Source: Chromobacterium aquaticum (GTDB lineage: Bacteria; Pseudomonadota; Gammaproteobacteria; Burkholderiales; Chromobacteriaceae). Taken from it: a stretch of DNA of 64,000 nt. The notes beneath the pieces are model-generated. The model did not search any database. It was not told where the DNA came from and was given only the letters and a program-made list of their open reading frames with translations. Shown one piece after another: positions 46,770-55,854 of the stretch; position 1 is the first letter of the stretch, and each line of letters begins with the position of its first letter. The position numbers were made by a program, and so were the translations under genes. Location of the stretch: positions 1-64,000 of the forward strand of contig NZ_JAJOHW010000072.1 of the NCBI RefSeq assembly GCF_021129195.1, in the 5' to 3' direction.

Positions 46770-47447
46770 TCAAACAGGATAATTCAGAACAGTTCTAAGC
46801 TCATTGGGAGGAGATGGCAAACCACGAAATGCTCGCCATATAATCGAGGAGTTGGGTGAAAGAACAGCCCAAACTGTTATAAAAATAGCCATGAAATATG
46901 TAACAAGATTTTGATTATTTACATACCACTCCTCCAGCGCCCCTTTATAAGGGGCAACTATATCCCTATAAAAAGCAATAGACCCGGCCTCACCAGCCAA
47001 AATCTCTTCTTCCTGCCGAAAAACGATAGAACCAATTCCTGACAAACCAGGACGCACCTTAACAACACTCGCCTGAATTTGAACCGAGTACGCACCAAAC
47101 GTCTGAGAGGTGAGTGGCCTTGGACCAATAACGCTCATGTCACCAAAAAAGATATTTAACAACTGAGGTAGCTCATTAATTTTAGTTTTTCTCAAAAAAT
47201 GCCCCATCGGCAATATACGGGGATCATTTTTCATAGTAATCGTACCCGTACCTAAGCTTGGGCTATTCTTCAACATTGTAGCAAACTTATACAACATGAA
47301 CGGCTTACCTCCCCGCCCGATTCTCTCTTGCAAATAAAAAACCTCTCCTTCACCGGTAAGCCGTAAAGCGATCACAATCGGCAATAGAAATGGAGAAAAA
47401 ATCAGTAGCGCCAATCCAGAAAAAAATATATCAAAAGCTCTCTGCAC
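46770..47447 (-). CDS. Phosphoglycosyl transferase of the WcaJ/PglC family
   Basis: 225 aa, the small monotopic type. One re-entrant hydrophobic N-terminal helix (IFFSGLALLIFSPFLLPIVIAL), then the catalytic domain with VFYLQERIGRGGKPFMLYKFATM, DPRILPMGHFLRKTKINELPQ, NIFFGDMSVIGPRPL and VRPGLSGIGS. It transfers a sugar phosphate to undecaprenyl phosphate by a covalent intermediate. The usual Asp-Glu dyad before LPQ reads Asn-Glu here. The C-terminal ~40 residues include an extra hydrophobic stretch. Follows the dehydratase by 2 bases. Confidence 0.9.
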   Translation of the reverse strand: MQRAFDIFFSGLALLIFSPFLLPIVIALRLTGEGEVFYLQERIGRGGKPFMLYKFATMLKNSPSLGTGTITMKNDPRILPMGHFLRKTKINELPQLLNIFFGDMSVIGPRPLTSQTFGAYSVQIQASVVKVRPGLSGIGSIVFRQEEEILAGEAGSIAFYRDIVAPYKGALEEWYVNNQNLVTYFMAIFITVWAVLSPNSSIIWRAFRGLPSPPNELRTVLNYPV

Positions 47448-47449
47448 AA

Positions 47450-48637
47450 TTACATCCTCTGATCAAGATATTTTCCAGTTTCTTTATGGGAGAAGTCTGG
47501 CAATATACTAAAGAATAGGTCAACAATTTCAGCCTTACTCCAAGAACCACGCTTACGCATTTTCGAAACCATCGCTTCGAAATTGTCGAGTAATGCGCCA
47601 TCAAAAGAAGCATCATTTTTAATGACACCTAGGCTCTCGAAACGAGACATGTCGACGTCTTCACTTTCAGTGAAGAATTCTTCAAAGTCTTTCTCACCCG
47701 TGGTATCACTTTCGAAGAAATAGCACGGCCATTTTTTTAATGAAATCAATCTTCCCACTTCGAGACGAGCTTCTTCCTCACTACTACAGAGATAAGGTTC
47801 AAAGCCATATTGCTCCAAATAGCGAACAGCAATCTCCGAAAAGGTGATCAAATGCAACTTCTCACTTAATTTAGGAAAAAAGATATCCCGATTTTCACCC
47901 AACAAACAAGACATTAAACAAAGTTCACCAGACTCTTGTGGAGTCACAAAATACCTCTTGATATCACTAGGAGCTGAAAACGGTTGTCTTTTAGCAAAGC
48001 GCTGATTAAAACCATGCAACAGCGAGCCGTCAGAAAAAGCAACATTAGCAAATCGTGCAGTAGAGATCACTTGGTTCTGACTCTCACGCATCAAAAACAA
48101 CTCCATGATGCGCTTGCTCGCACCCATCATATTAACAGGATTCGCTGCTTTATCTGTAGAGACACAAAAATACTTCTTGGCACCACCTTGATGGGCCAGC
48201 CGCAGCGTCTTGACTGTATTAAAGATATTGACATCAATCATGCGAAGCAGAGTAAACGGATCTTTCTCACTACGCACGTGCTTCAATGCGGACAGATTGA
48301 GGACATAGTCGTAAGGGCCTTCGCTGCTCATCAATGATTCAAACTCTTGCGAGCCACAATCGAGAGCAAAAGTTCGAAAATCTCCTTCGATATAACCAGC
48401 CGTGCTACGTAAGTCACGAACCAGTTCGACCATATTATTCTCACTGATATCCACGACATGCAGCACTCTAGGATTACGTTTGAATATTTCTCTGACTACT
48501 GCTTGCCCAATAGAGCCCGCCCCACCAATAACTAAGAACTTAGCACCACGAACCAACTCCCTCAGATGTAAATCTCTCTGTACAATATCAACATCAAAAA
48601 GTGGTGATTTTCTTCCAATTAGAGATAGATAATCCAC
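47450..48637 (-). CDS. UDP-sugar 4,6-dehydratase, CapD/WbjB-like SDR
   Basis: 395 aa. NAD(P)-binding VIGGAGSIGQAVVREIF near the N terminus, LSALKHVRSEKDPF, STDKAANPVNMMGASKRIMEL. The catalytic Tyr of ordinary SDR enzymes is replaced by Met in MGASK, as in CapD/WbpM-type UDP-GlcNAc 4,6-dehydratases. It probably makes a UDP-4-keto-6-deoxy-HexNAc. The start is a GTG at 48637 with AAAGGAG five bases upstream; the ATG at 48682 overlaps the previous gene and lacks such a site. The downstream SDR gene of the pathway precedes it. Confidence 0.85.
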   Translation of the reverse strand: MDYLSLIGRKSPLFDVDIVQRDLHLRELVRGAKFLVIGGAGSIGQAVVREIFKRNPRVLHVVDISENNMVELVRDLRSTAGYIEGDFRTFALDCGSQEFESLMSSEGPYDYVLNLSALKHVRSEKDPFTLLRMIDVNIFNTVKTLRLAHQGGAKKYFCVSTDKAANPVNMMGASKRIMELFLMRESQNQVISTARFANVAFSDGSLLHGFNQRFAKRQPFSAPSDIKRYFVTPQESGELCLMSCLLGENRDIFFPKLSEKLHLITFSEIAVRYLEQYGFEPYLCSSEEEARLEVGRLISLKKWPCYFFESDTTGEKDFEEFFTESEDVDMSRFESLGVIKNDASFDGALLDNFEAMVSKMRKRGSWSKAEIVDLFFSILPDFSHKETGKYLDQRM

Positions 48638-48662
48638 GCTCACTCCTTTATTCTCAATTTCC

Positions 48663-49607
48663 CTATGCCTTGCGGCAAGCAATTATTAAACCTTGATCTA
48701 CACTAAGCACGGGGTTCCATCCCAAAACTTCCCGCGTCTTTTGATCGTCTACTCGAAGACTCTCCAACAAGCGTTGTGCGATATTCTTACGTCCAAGCAT
48801 AGCAGCACCACACTTCAGGATTATCGCTGGAACATACATCAATCTTACGGGTCTCTCCATCGCTCGTCCAAGCCGCAACAACAACTCAGCGGTTGATAAG
48901 TCTTCACCATCACAGACTAGAAATATCTGATTCACCGCCTTAGGATGATCAATACACTTAATCAGCAGAGAAACCAAATTTTCAAGAGACACCATGCTAC
49001 GTCGATTTCCCTGGATAGCTCCCAAGGGTAAAGGAACCCCTCTGCGCACCACCTCAATCAACGATGCAAAGTTTCCCTTAACGCCCGCTCCATAAACAAG
49101 CGGCGGCCTGACTATGGCGACTTCTAAGCCTGTCTGCTTGGCGATTTCGAGTAAGCCACGTTCAGCCTCAAGTTTAGATAATCCATATGCGTCAATCGGC
49201 AATGGAGGGTCATCAGCTCGAAAAGGGCAATCAAAAGGGGTCGCCTCTCCATTGACCTTTATCGAACTAACGAATATAAAACGCTTAACCCCAAGAGCGG
49301 CGGCCTGTCTAGCAAGATTCAGCGTGCCTCTTACGTTCACCTCGCGGAAGGCCTCCAGCGGATCGCTAGCAGTATCTCTCATCACATGGACCCGAGCAGC
49401 AGTATGCACCACCACACTGACCCCACTCAATGCACGGCTCCAGTCGGTATCCGCCCCTATATTACCAATAGAGCAATAGCGAAAATCCGCAGATCTATCC
49501 GGATGTAGATCTCGCACGCACGCACGAGCTATTCGCCCTTGCTTTTCCAACATGTCGACCACGCGTGCGCCAATAAAGCCATTGGCCCCGGTAACCGCAA
49601 CAATCAT
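48663..49607 (-). CDS. NAD-dependent sugar 4-reductase/epimerase (WbpV/WreQ-like SDR)
   Basis: 314 aa. Rossmann motif TGANGFIGARV, catalytic region VSSIKVNGEAT and DAYGLSKLEAERGL (Tyr-Lys pair), RPPLVYGAGVKGNF. Such enzymes reduce or epimerise 4-keto sugars; paired with the dehydratase just downstream it would give UDP-QuiNAc or UDP-FucNAc, the usual first sugars for WecA/WbpL-type transferases. Overlaps the glycosyltransferase stop by four bases. Confidence 0.82.
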   Translation of the reverse strand: MIVAVTGANGFIGARVVDMLEKQGRIARACVRDLHPDRSADFRYCSIGNIGADTDWSRALSGVSVVVHTAARVHVMRDTASDPLEAFREVNVRGTLNLARQAAALGVKRFIFVSSIKVNGEATPFDCPFRADDPPLPIDAYGLSKLEAERGLLEIAKQTGLEVAIVRPPLVYGAGVKGNFASLIEVVRRGVPLPLGAIQGNRRSMVSLENLVSLLIKCIDHPKAVNQIFLVCDGEDLSTAELLLRLGRAMERPVRLMYVPAIILKCGAAMLGRKNIAQRLLESLRVDDQKTREVLGWNPVLSVDQGLIIACRKA

Positions 49608-50752
49608 TGCGCTCCCTTTCCCGCCAACTCATGATATATCCGCATATGTTCCTTAACTACCGAGCGGACGTCAAAGACCTGTTCGGCTAAACGCCGTCCA
49701 GCAGCTCCCATCTCTGCACAAAGAGATGGACGGTCTAGAAGGTACTGAATCGCCTTGGCAAGTGGTTCCACCTTTCTAGCAGGAACCAAGATACCTGTCA
49801 CATCAGGCTCAATCGCATCACGGCAACCGGGTACATCAGACGTAACGATAGCTCTTCCACAAGCCGCAGCCTCTATAAGCACCTTAGGCAGTCCCTCCCT
49901 ATAGGATGGAAGAACAACTACTGTTGCCGAAGCCAAGACGTCAACCATATCGCTCCGCCCTCCCCAGATCTCAACGGCACCTTCCTCTCTCCAGAGTTCC
50001 AATGTCTCCAGCGTAACCGAGCTAGGATTTTCAGGGTCAGGCTCTCCAACCAAGACGCACCGTACACCATGTTTTGGTGCATACTCAGATCGGCTCAGCA
50101 GCCGAGCTGCCTCAACAAACTCTTGTACCCCTTTATCTTTCAACAATCTAGCTGCCAGAACAACAATAGGCGCACCGCCAGGCAGCTCTTTAACTCGGTA
50201 CAGTTCAAGATCTACACCAGAACCACGAATCAGTTCAATACTATCCGAACCTAAACCAGACATCCGACATACATTAGTCTGATCGTCTTTGTTCTGAAAA
50301 ATCGCCTTTAAGTTTTTATGACCCAATGCAATTGCATAAAATCTACCAACAATCAGACGTCTAAGGTCTGCTTTAATACCTGCATCCAAAAAAACAAAAC
50401 CCATCCCCGAAATGGCCGCAACTACGGCAGGCACTTTCGCCAAACGAGCAGCTAAGCCCCCCAAAAGCACAGGTTTAATTGTAACCAAATGAACTAAATC
50501 AGGTTTCACCGCCTTCATTACACGATAGATTTGAAGAACTGAACGCACCATCCCTATGACATGCGTACTACCTCTTTGCATATCAAGGGGGTGAATAATA
50601 AAGCCATAACTCTCTAGCGTTTCTAATTTATCCGTCAGCCCTATTGCCACATGAACTTCATAATCCTGCTTTTGAGCCTCCAGAGCAATTGGTAGCCTAT
50701 GCGAGAGAAAAAACCAATCTACATTTACCACTAAGAGCAGCTTTTTTTTCAT
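49604..50752 (-). CDS. Glycosyltransferase, GT4 family
   Basis: 382 aa. Two Rossmann-like halves; N-terminal [17 protein letters not shown] and [21 protein letters not shown]-terminal nucleotide-sugar site with [29 protein letters not shown] (E-x7-E motif). Retaining transferase of unknown donor; proteins with this start (VDWFFLSHR) often follow sugar-4-reductases in O-antigen clusters. The start is the ATG at 50752, overlapping the asnB stop; eight A in a row follow the ATG directly. Confidence 0.9.
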   Translation of the reverse strand: MKKKLLLVVNVDWFFLSHRLPIALEAQKQDYEVHVAIGLTDKLETLESYGFIIHPLDMQRGSTHVIGMVRSVLQIYRVMKAVKPDLVHLVTIKPVLLGGLAARLAKVPAVVAAISGMGFVFLDAGIKADLRRLIVGRFYAIALGHKNLKAIFQNKDDQTNVCRMSGLGSDSIELIRGSGVDLELYRVKELPGGAPIVVLAARLLKDKGVQEFVEAARLLSRSEYAPKHGVRCVLVGEPDPENPSSVTLETLELWREEGAVEIWGGRSDMVDVLASATVVVLPSYREGLPKVLIEAAACGRAIVTSDVPGCRDAIEPDVTGILVPARKVEPLAKAIQYLLDRPSLCAEMGAAGRRLAEQVFDVRSVVKEHMRIYHELAGKGAQ

Positions 50753-52689
50753 GAATGGTGTGACTCCAGCCACGATTGAAAAACCAAAATACTCCACAGG
50801 TGGTGCTGCCAATTTCTTGCCCCAGAAAGATGCTCCACCCATTTCGCTCTAATCGAATGGCAATGGAAATATCCACCCTGTCTCAGCTTTCTTTCAGACA
50901 ATAGTTCCTCCGCCCATTCTCTCAATGGGCCACGCAACCATTCTCCCAGTGGTACACCAAACCCCATCTTCGGCCGCTCAATCAGATCTCTCGGAACATG
51001 CCGATACAGTATTTGACGGAGAGGCCATTTAGTAATCCCATTACGAAGTTTATATTGCAAGGGTAAAGTCCATGCAAACTCAACAACACGGTGATCAAGA
51101 AAAGGGACCCTTGTCTCTAAGCTAACCCCCATGGCAGCACGATCAACTTTAGTCAGAATATCATCAGGCAAATAGCCCAACAAATCAAACAACATCATCA
51201 ACTCAACCGGCCCAAGGCTTTCCATTCTCTGTTCTAAATGAGAATGCAAGCCATGATATTCTGCCCCACCAATCACAACAGAACTAGGGTCCGTCCAATG
51301 GGATGCCAAACCTTGGTATAAATCACCAGCAGTGCGGCTCGTCATCACTGACGCACCTTTATAAATCTTATCGCCGATATGCGCATGCGGCATAAACCCA
51401 GCAAATCGCTCCCATGTTTTTGGCGAAAATCTTGTAATCATTTGAGCCAAAGACCTTCGCCAGCGCAATGGGATCTTTTTGAGCTTATTCCATCCTTGCT
51501 CAGTAATCTGATAGCGATTATAACCACAAAACAATTCATCCCCCGCATCACCAGAAAGCGAAACAGTCACATGCTCACGCGCTAATTCACTGACAAGGAA
51601 AGTCGGGATCTGAGATGAGTCCGCAAACGGTTCACTATAGAGTTTCGATAACTTTGGGATTACCGTCATCGCCTGTTCAGGTGTGACATATAGCTCAGTA
51701 TGGTCAGTCCCAAGGTGCTTTGCTACAGCTTTGGCAAACTCAGCTTCGTTATACCTTTTTTCAGCAAAGCCAATAGAAAAGGTTTTCACTGCGCGCGATG
51801 ATTGCGCTTGCATCAACGAAACTATAACAGATGAATCAACCCCACCAGAGAGGAAGGCACCCAAAGGCACATCAGCCGCCATCTGCTGCTTTACCGCATC
51901 ACACAATAGTCCATTTAGTTCTTCAACTGCCTCTTCTGGGCTACCACTAAATGGGTTATTCAAGCCTTGCAAAACGATTTCTTGCGCAGACCAGTATGAT
52001 GTCACTACCGGCGTAGGCTCTCGAAGAGAAAGACTCAATAAACATCCTGGGGCAAGCTTAGAAATATTTTGATAAATGGAATGGGTACCACCAACACAAT
52101 TGTGGCGAAGGTACAAACAAAGTGCATCCCGATCAATTTCGCCGGAAAAAGCAGGATGGGCGCGTAGCGCCCCCAATTCTGAACCGAAAAGAAATGTTGG
52201 CTTAGTAATACCTTGCCAACCATAGTAGAGTGGTTTCTCACCCAAACGGTCACGAGCTAGTGTCAGTTCTTGACGCTCGCGATCCCAGATCGCCAACGCA
52301 AACATTCCATGCACTTGCTTCAGAGTTTGTGCAATTCCCCATGCACTAAATCCAGCAAGAAGCGTCTCAGTATCCGAATGCCCGCGCCAAACAGGTGCCT
52401 TTTGCTGCGCAGCTAAAATGTCGCGGAGTTGCTGGTGATTATAAATTTCACCATTGAATGCGACAACCCAACGCCCATCAACAGACGACATAGGCTGAGC
52501 GCCTGCCGAAGATAAATCTAGAATGGCTAGGCGCCGATGGCCAAGACCGACACGATTAGAAGGGTCAACCCAAAACCCCTCTGCATCGGGGCCTCTATGC
52601 ATGATAGCATCACACATTTTTCCCAAGATGTGACGCCCTGAATCAACACTAAATTGATCGGCCCCCAGATAACCTGCAAAACCGCACAT
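50749..52689 (-). CDS. asnB: Asparagine-synthetase-type amidotransferase (WbpS-like)
   Basis: 646 aa. N-terminal class II glutaminase with catalytic Cys2 (MCGFAGYLG), [11 protein letters not shown] and FNGEIYNH; C-terminal ATP pyrophosphatase with [13 protein letters not shown] and [13 protein letters not shown]. Within O-antigen clusters such AsnB paralogues (WbpS) amidate uronic acid residues of nucleotide sugars or glycans, instead of making free asparagine. No uronate-forming dehydrogenase is seen in this part of the cluster, so the acceptor is unknown. Confidence 0.88.
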   Translation of the reverse strand: MCGFAGYLGADQFSVDSGRHILGKMCDAIMHRGPDAEGFWVDPSNRVGLGHRRLAILDLSSAGAQPMSSVDGRWVVAFNGEIYNHQQLRDILAAQQKAPVWRGHSDTETLLAGFSAWGIAQTLKQVHGMFALAIWDRERQELTLARDRLGEKPLYYGWQGITKPTFLFGSELGALRAHPAFSGEIDRDALCLYLRHNCVGGTHSIYQNISKLAPGCLLSLSLREPTPVVTSYWSAQEIVLQGLNNPFSGSPEEAVEELNGLLCDAVKQQMAADVPLGAFLSGGVDSSVIVSLMQAQSSRAVKTFSIGFAEKRYNEAEFAKAVAKHLGTDHTELYVTPEQAMTVIPKLSKLYSEPFADSSQIPTFLVSELAREHVTVSLSGDAGDELFCGYNRYQITEQGWNKLKKIPLRWRRSLAQMITRFSPKTWERFAGFMPHAHIGDKIYKGASVMTSRTAGDLYQGLASHWTDPSSVVIGGAEYHGLHSHLEQRMESLGPVELMMLFDLLGYLPDDILTKVDRAAMGVSLETRVPFLDHRVVEFAWTLPLQYKLRNGITKWPLRQILYRHVPRDLIERPKMGFGVPLGEWLRGPLREWAEELLSERKLRQGGYFHCHSIRAKWVEHLSGARNWQHHLWSILVFQSWLESHHS

Positions 52690-52701
52690 ACCTTAACCTC
52701 T

Positions 52702-53445
52702 TTAGTGCAAATCACCGCGTAAGCGATGCTCGTAGTCGTGCACTCGTTGTGCAGTAAATAGAGAATGGTAGTCCTCTGTACGCAGTTGCACCGGCAAGAC
52801 ACTGAGTCCGGCAAGAATATACTCATTCAACACTGCTGATGTGTAAAATTTTTCCTCAGTGTGGCGACCATTAAGAATAGCTTGCATAGCAAGCTCAGCA
52901 AACTGTTGGCCAGAGCGAAAGTAATACATCCCTGCAACAGCATGTCGACTAATAGGGTTTTTTTCTATTGCCTCAACAATATAGCCATCCGAAATACGCA
53001 CGTATGACCAGCGAGGGTGAACTGACTCAAAAATTGGACAGGCCGCATCAGGCCCCGTCTCACGAACATTGGTTACAAAGGCCAATAGTGCCTTGTTGTC
53101 AAAAATTTGGTCTGCATTTGCAATCACGACTGGTTCTGCAGTGGCGACCCCCTCCACGGCCAACAATACAGAGCACAACGCCCCTGCTGTCCCTTGCTTC
53201 AATTGAATGATTTTTGCCTGATGATCAGTCAGTAATTGTATTGTACTATCGAGATGAAAGCGTCGACAATCATCCTCCCTAAGGATCACCGTAAAGGCTA
53301 CTTGTGTATCCAGCGATTGAAGGTTTTCTATTACATGCTGGATTAATGGTTTTCCATGAATTTCCACTAAAGGTGAAGGATAAGGATACTCAAGCTCATT
53401 TGATAGTGTAGAAAATCCAGCCATAGGAATCACTACATTAAGCAT
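52702..53445 (-). CDS. Nucleotidyltransferase-like protein with altered signature (first of two)
   Basis: 247 aa, a GT-A-like NTP transferase fold: MLNVVIPMAGFSTL at the N terminus, KQGTAGALCSVLLAVEG, VVIANADQIFDN (metal-binding Asp), AVAGMYYFRSGQQF. The usual AGxGTRF...PKPL signature is altered: the Arg is missing and PKPL reads PSPL. It is similar in length and layout to the protein at 58159-58902, which keeps PKPL. It overlaps the HAD gene by eight bases. It may transfer a nucleotide to a small phosphorylated substituent, or be inactive. Confidence 0.75.
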   Translation of the reverse strand: MLNVVIPMAGFSTLSNELEYPYPSPLVEIHGKPLIQHVIENLQSLDTQVAFTVILREDDCRRFHLDSTIQLLTDHQAKIIQLKQGTAGALCSVLLAVEGVATAEPVVIANADQIFDNKALLAFVTNVRETGPDAACPIFESVHPRWSYVRISDGYIVEAIEKNPISRHAVAGMYYFRSGQQFAELAMQAILNGRHTEEKFYTSAVLNEYILAGLSVLPVQLRTEDYHSLFTAQRVHDYEHRLRGDLH

Positions 53446-54079
53446 ATTTCCCCCCTTCGCAACGCTCAATAGCTGCCCGAATATTAAGCCAATTCACCTC
53501 CTCCACCGTAGCAACTTCCAATAAATGAGCACCTGCAGCGCGCGCTGCTGCAATCCCATTTGGGTTATCCTCGACTACCAAGCACTCGTGAGGGTGGAGA
53601 CCTAAGCGTTTGATTGCCTTGCTATACATTTCTGGGTCTGGCTTCCCATTGACAACATCTTGGTTAGACAAAAAGAAATCTAAATACTGCAAAAGCCCGG
53701 CTTTTTGCATCATCAACTCAATGGTACCCCGAATTGAGTTGGAGCAAACCGCGACCTTATAGCCACTTTGCCGTAATCGTGACAAGGCATACTGATGATG
53801 AAACGTTGGCCGGCAGCGGATTGTTGTAATTTCCATCGTATACATTTGCTTTAAGTCATTTAGAAATGGGTGCAGCAACACGGGTAACCCACGTTCCCGA
53901 GAAAGCATTTCCAATTTTTTTCGAGTAGGCAATCCATCATAAGTTACCAAATGATCATAGCGACTGATCTCCATCCCGAATAAGCCCAAAGCACGATTCA
54001 AGGCTTCATAGTGCCAATCTTGAGCATCAATCAGCACACCATCCATATCAAAAATGACTGCTTTAATATTTGTTTGCAT
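53438..54079 (-). CDS. HAD-family phosphatase (beta-phosphoglucomutase-like)
   Basis: 213 aa. The four HAD motifs are present: IFDMDGVLID (nucleophile and acid Asp), VAVCSNSIRGT, KPDPEMYSKAIKRL with the Lys, and CLVVEDNPNGIAAARAAG. The cap type fits the beta-phosphoglucomutase/GPH subfamily. The start at 54079 (MQTNIKAVIFDMDG) overlaps the GDPD gene end by 17 bases. Substrate unknown; the tight packing with a phosphodiesterase and a nucleotidyltransferase suggests a shared small-molecule pathway. Confidence 0.85.
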   Translation of the reverse strand: MQTNIKAVIFDMDGVLIDAQDWHYEALNRALGLFGMEISRYDHLVTYDGLPTRKKLEMLSRERGLPVLLHPFLNDLKQMYTMEITTIRCRPTFHHQYALSRLRQSGYKVAVCSNSIRGTIELMMQKAGLLQYLDFFLSNQDVVNGKPDPEMYSKAIKRLGLHPHECLVVEDNPNGIAAARAAGAHLLEVATVEEVNWLNIRAAIERCEGGKYA

Positions 54080-54698
54080 CAAAAAACTCCGTGGCTTGGG
54101 CAACTAAATCAGTACACAGATACAAACCAGGGTGGTCATGAAGGGACTTGAGGCTTTGCCATAACGCCAGGTGCGGCCTTCGATGAAGTTCAGGTGAAAC
54201 TACTGCTACCTTTTTCCCCTGGTCCAACCAGTGCTGTATAATTGCTGGGTCATACCACTCATTTAGAAAAGCATCCAGCCAAATCCAGCCTGCAGTCTTC
54301 GTCAGAACATTACTGGGCTCATACTCACTAATTCTTGCGGCAAAAGGCATCGACAAATGTTGATACCCAAGCGTATCCGGCACAGACATATCGAATACAA
54401 AATAATTATCAATACCATATTTTTCCAACATTTCCAACAACTGCGCTTGCAAACCATCTGCCTTTATATTCAATGCAAGCATTGGCCGTGTTGGACGCTT
54501 AATATAAGCCTGCAATAGAGCCTCTAGGGAAAATACTTTATCAGCTAGTGGCGCATCATGAGAAATAACTAGTGCCCCGTTACAATCCCTGACATCTGTC
54601 TCAATACCAATCCCCAGGTCGAACGAAGCACTGAGCGCTTGTAGAGAATTTTTTTCTTTAGATTGCGTCCAAAGGCCGCGATGAGCAAGTAGTTGCAT
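54063..54698 (-). CDS. GDPD-family phosphodiesterase-like protein
   Basis: 211 aa, with no signal peptide, so probably cytoplasmic. TIM-barrel of the glycerophosphodiester phosphodiesterase family: LLAHRGLWT with the catalytic His-Arg, KNSLQAL, GIGIETDVRDCNGALVISHD with the metal ligands and second His. All catalytic residues appear kept. Shorter than standard GDPDs (about 240-250 aa). Overlaps the polymerase gene by 41 bases and the HAD gene by 17. A cytoplasmic member in a glycan cluster may act on, or in reverse synthesis of, a glycerol-phosphate-type intermediate; this is inference. Confidence 0.8.
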   Translation of the reverse strand: MQLLAHRGLWTQSKEKNSLQALSASFDLGIGIETDVRDCNGALVISHDAPLADKVFSLEALLQAYIKRPTRPMLALNIKADGLQAQLLEMLEKYGIDNYFVFDMSVPDTLGYQHLSMPFAARISEYEPSNVLTKTAGWIWLDAFLNEWYDPAIIQHWLDQGKKVAVVSPELHRRPHLALWQSLKSLHDHPGLYLCTDLVAQATEFFDANKY

Positions 54699-55854
54699 TT
54701 TTAATAGTCCGTTGATTTTTTGATATTTCGACAGATTTTATAAATTCGGCGACAAGCAGCATCACAAAAGGATATAGAGCGCCTCGTGATAAATACATAG
54801 AGGTAGTCATTCCTGCGAAAATAAGACATGCCGCGAGAAAAATTGCCACCTTTGGTTGAGATCTAAAAATAGCTCCCACGATCAGAAAAAAGAGAGAACA
54901 CAATCCAATCACACCCAGGTGCGATAGCACTAAGAAATAGGCATTATGAGGAATAATTGCTTGATATGGAAAATCATCTAGCGAGTAGTTTACACCCACA
55001 CCGAATAAAATCTTAGGCCAGCTCGTAAGCTGAGTTAGCACTGCAAGTGGCACGCCCACCAAGCGTTGAATATCACTAGACTCCTCAGAACCACCAATAT
55101 AGCTCTGCTTAAAATTAACAAGTGCTTGTAGTCTTTCGTCAATTAACCCAATATTGGAGTACAAGAATAGAATAGCCCCAATGTATGCAAGAACTATGAG
55201 GCCAGTTCTTTTTGCACCAGAATTAAATAGCAACAACAAAAATGATGAGAACACTATCAAAAAGAAAGCCCCTTTACTGCCTGAGGCTAACAATGCAAAA
55301 AAAGCAAACACCATGTTTACTTTCGACACTCTTACAACTGTACCACACTGATTAACAAGTAGTGCAAAACACAAGTAGGTAGCAGACCAAATACCTAGCT
55401 GATTTGGGTTCACGACAAAATCACGCACACCAGAAAGATAAGTCAGAGAATCGATAGAAAACAATAACAAAACCAAGCAAATAATCATATCTGAGAACAA
55501 GACAGATAGTTTGGCTGAATTAAGAACAACAATCATTGACTCATCTCGCCTTGAGTAGAGTAAGGCAACGAGCACACTCAGAGTAAAAATGAAATAGACA
55601 GGCTTAAGTGGATTCTCACTGAACGATCCATTCAGCACCAATACAATAAAAAAAATAATCAAGGTAGATAAAACAAAAACATAGCGCCTTAGTACCGCCT
55701 TTGAAATCAATTGATAACCAACAATAGCAGCAAAAGTCGTGCTGAAGACAGGCGAGCTATCAAATATTAAAAAATCCATAGCCTCCAGCAAAAAAGCGCA
55801 TGCGAAAATTACATTTATTTTCGCCACACCTACCTTATAATTTTTCAAGCTCAT
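54658..55854 (-). CDS. O-antigen polymerase/ligase-like membrane protein (Wzy/WaaL type)
   Basis: 398 aa with ten or more membrane helices and a large periplasmic loop. The loop ends in IPHNAYFLVLSHLGVIGL, the His-containing pattern of the O-antigen ligase/polymerase superfamily (Wzy_C). Inside a cluster with a Wzx-like flippase it is most likely the Wzy polymerase joining repeat units; a WaaL ligase is less likely at this place. Overlaps the preceding glycosyltransferase stop as ATGA. Confidence 0.82.
   Translation of the reverse strand: MSLKNYKVGVAKINVIFACAFLLEAMDFLIFDSSPVFSTTFAAIVGYQLISKAVLRRYVFVLSTLIIFFIVLVLNGSFSENPLKPVYFIFTLSVLVALLYSRRDESMIVVLNSAKLSVLFSDMIICLVLLLFSIDSLTYLSGVRDFVVNPNQLGIWSATYLCFALLVNQCGTVVRVSKVNMVFAFFALLASGSKGAFFLIVFSSFLLLLFNSGAKRTGLIVLAYIGAILFLYSNIGLIDERLQALVNFKQSYIGGSEESSDIQRLVGVPLAVLTQLTSWPKILFGVGVNYSLDDFPYQAIIPHNAYFLVLSHLGVIGLCSLFFLIVGAIFRSQPKVAIFLAACLIFAGMTTSMYLSRGALYPFVMLLVAEFIKSVEISKNQRTIKNATTCSSRPLDAI

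Noticed and set aside
48638-48682. ATG start at 48682 for the 4,6-dehydratase
   Set aside because: It overlaps the reductase gene and has no ribosome binding site; GTG at 48637 has AAAGGAG at good spacing.
54658-55854. Capsule ABC-transporter genes (wzm/wzt) in place of Wzx/Wzy export
   Set aside because: No ATP-binding cassette protein is present; the membrane proteins fit a flippase and a polymerase/ligase instead.
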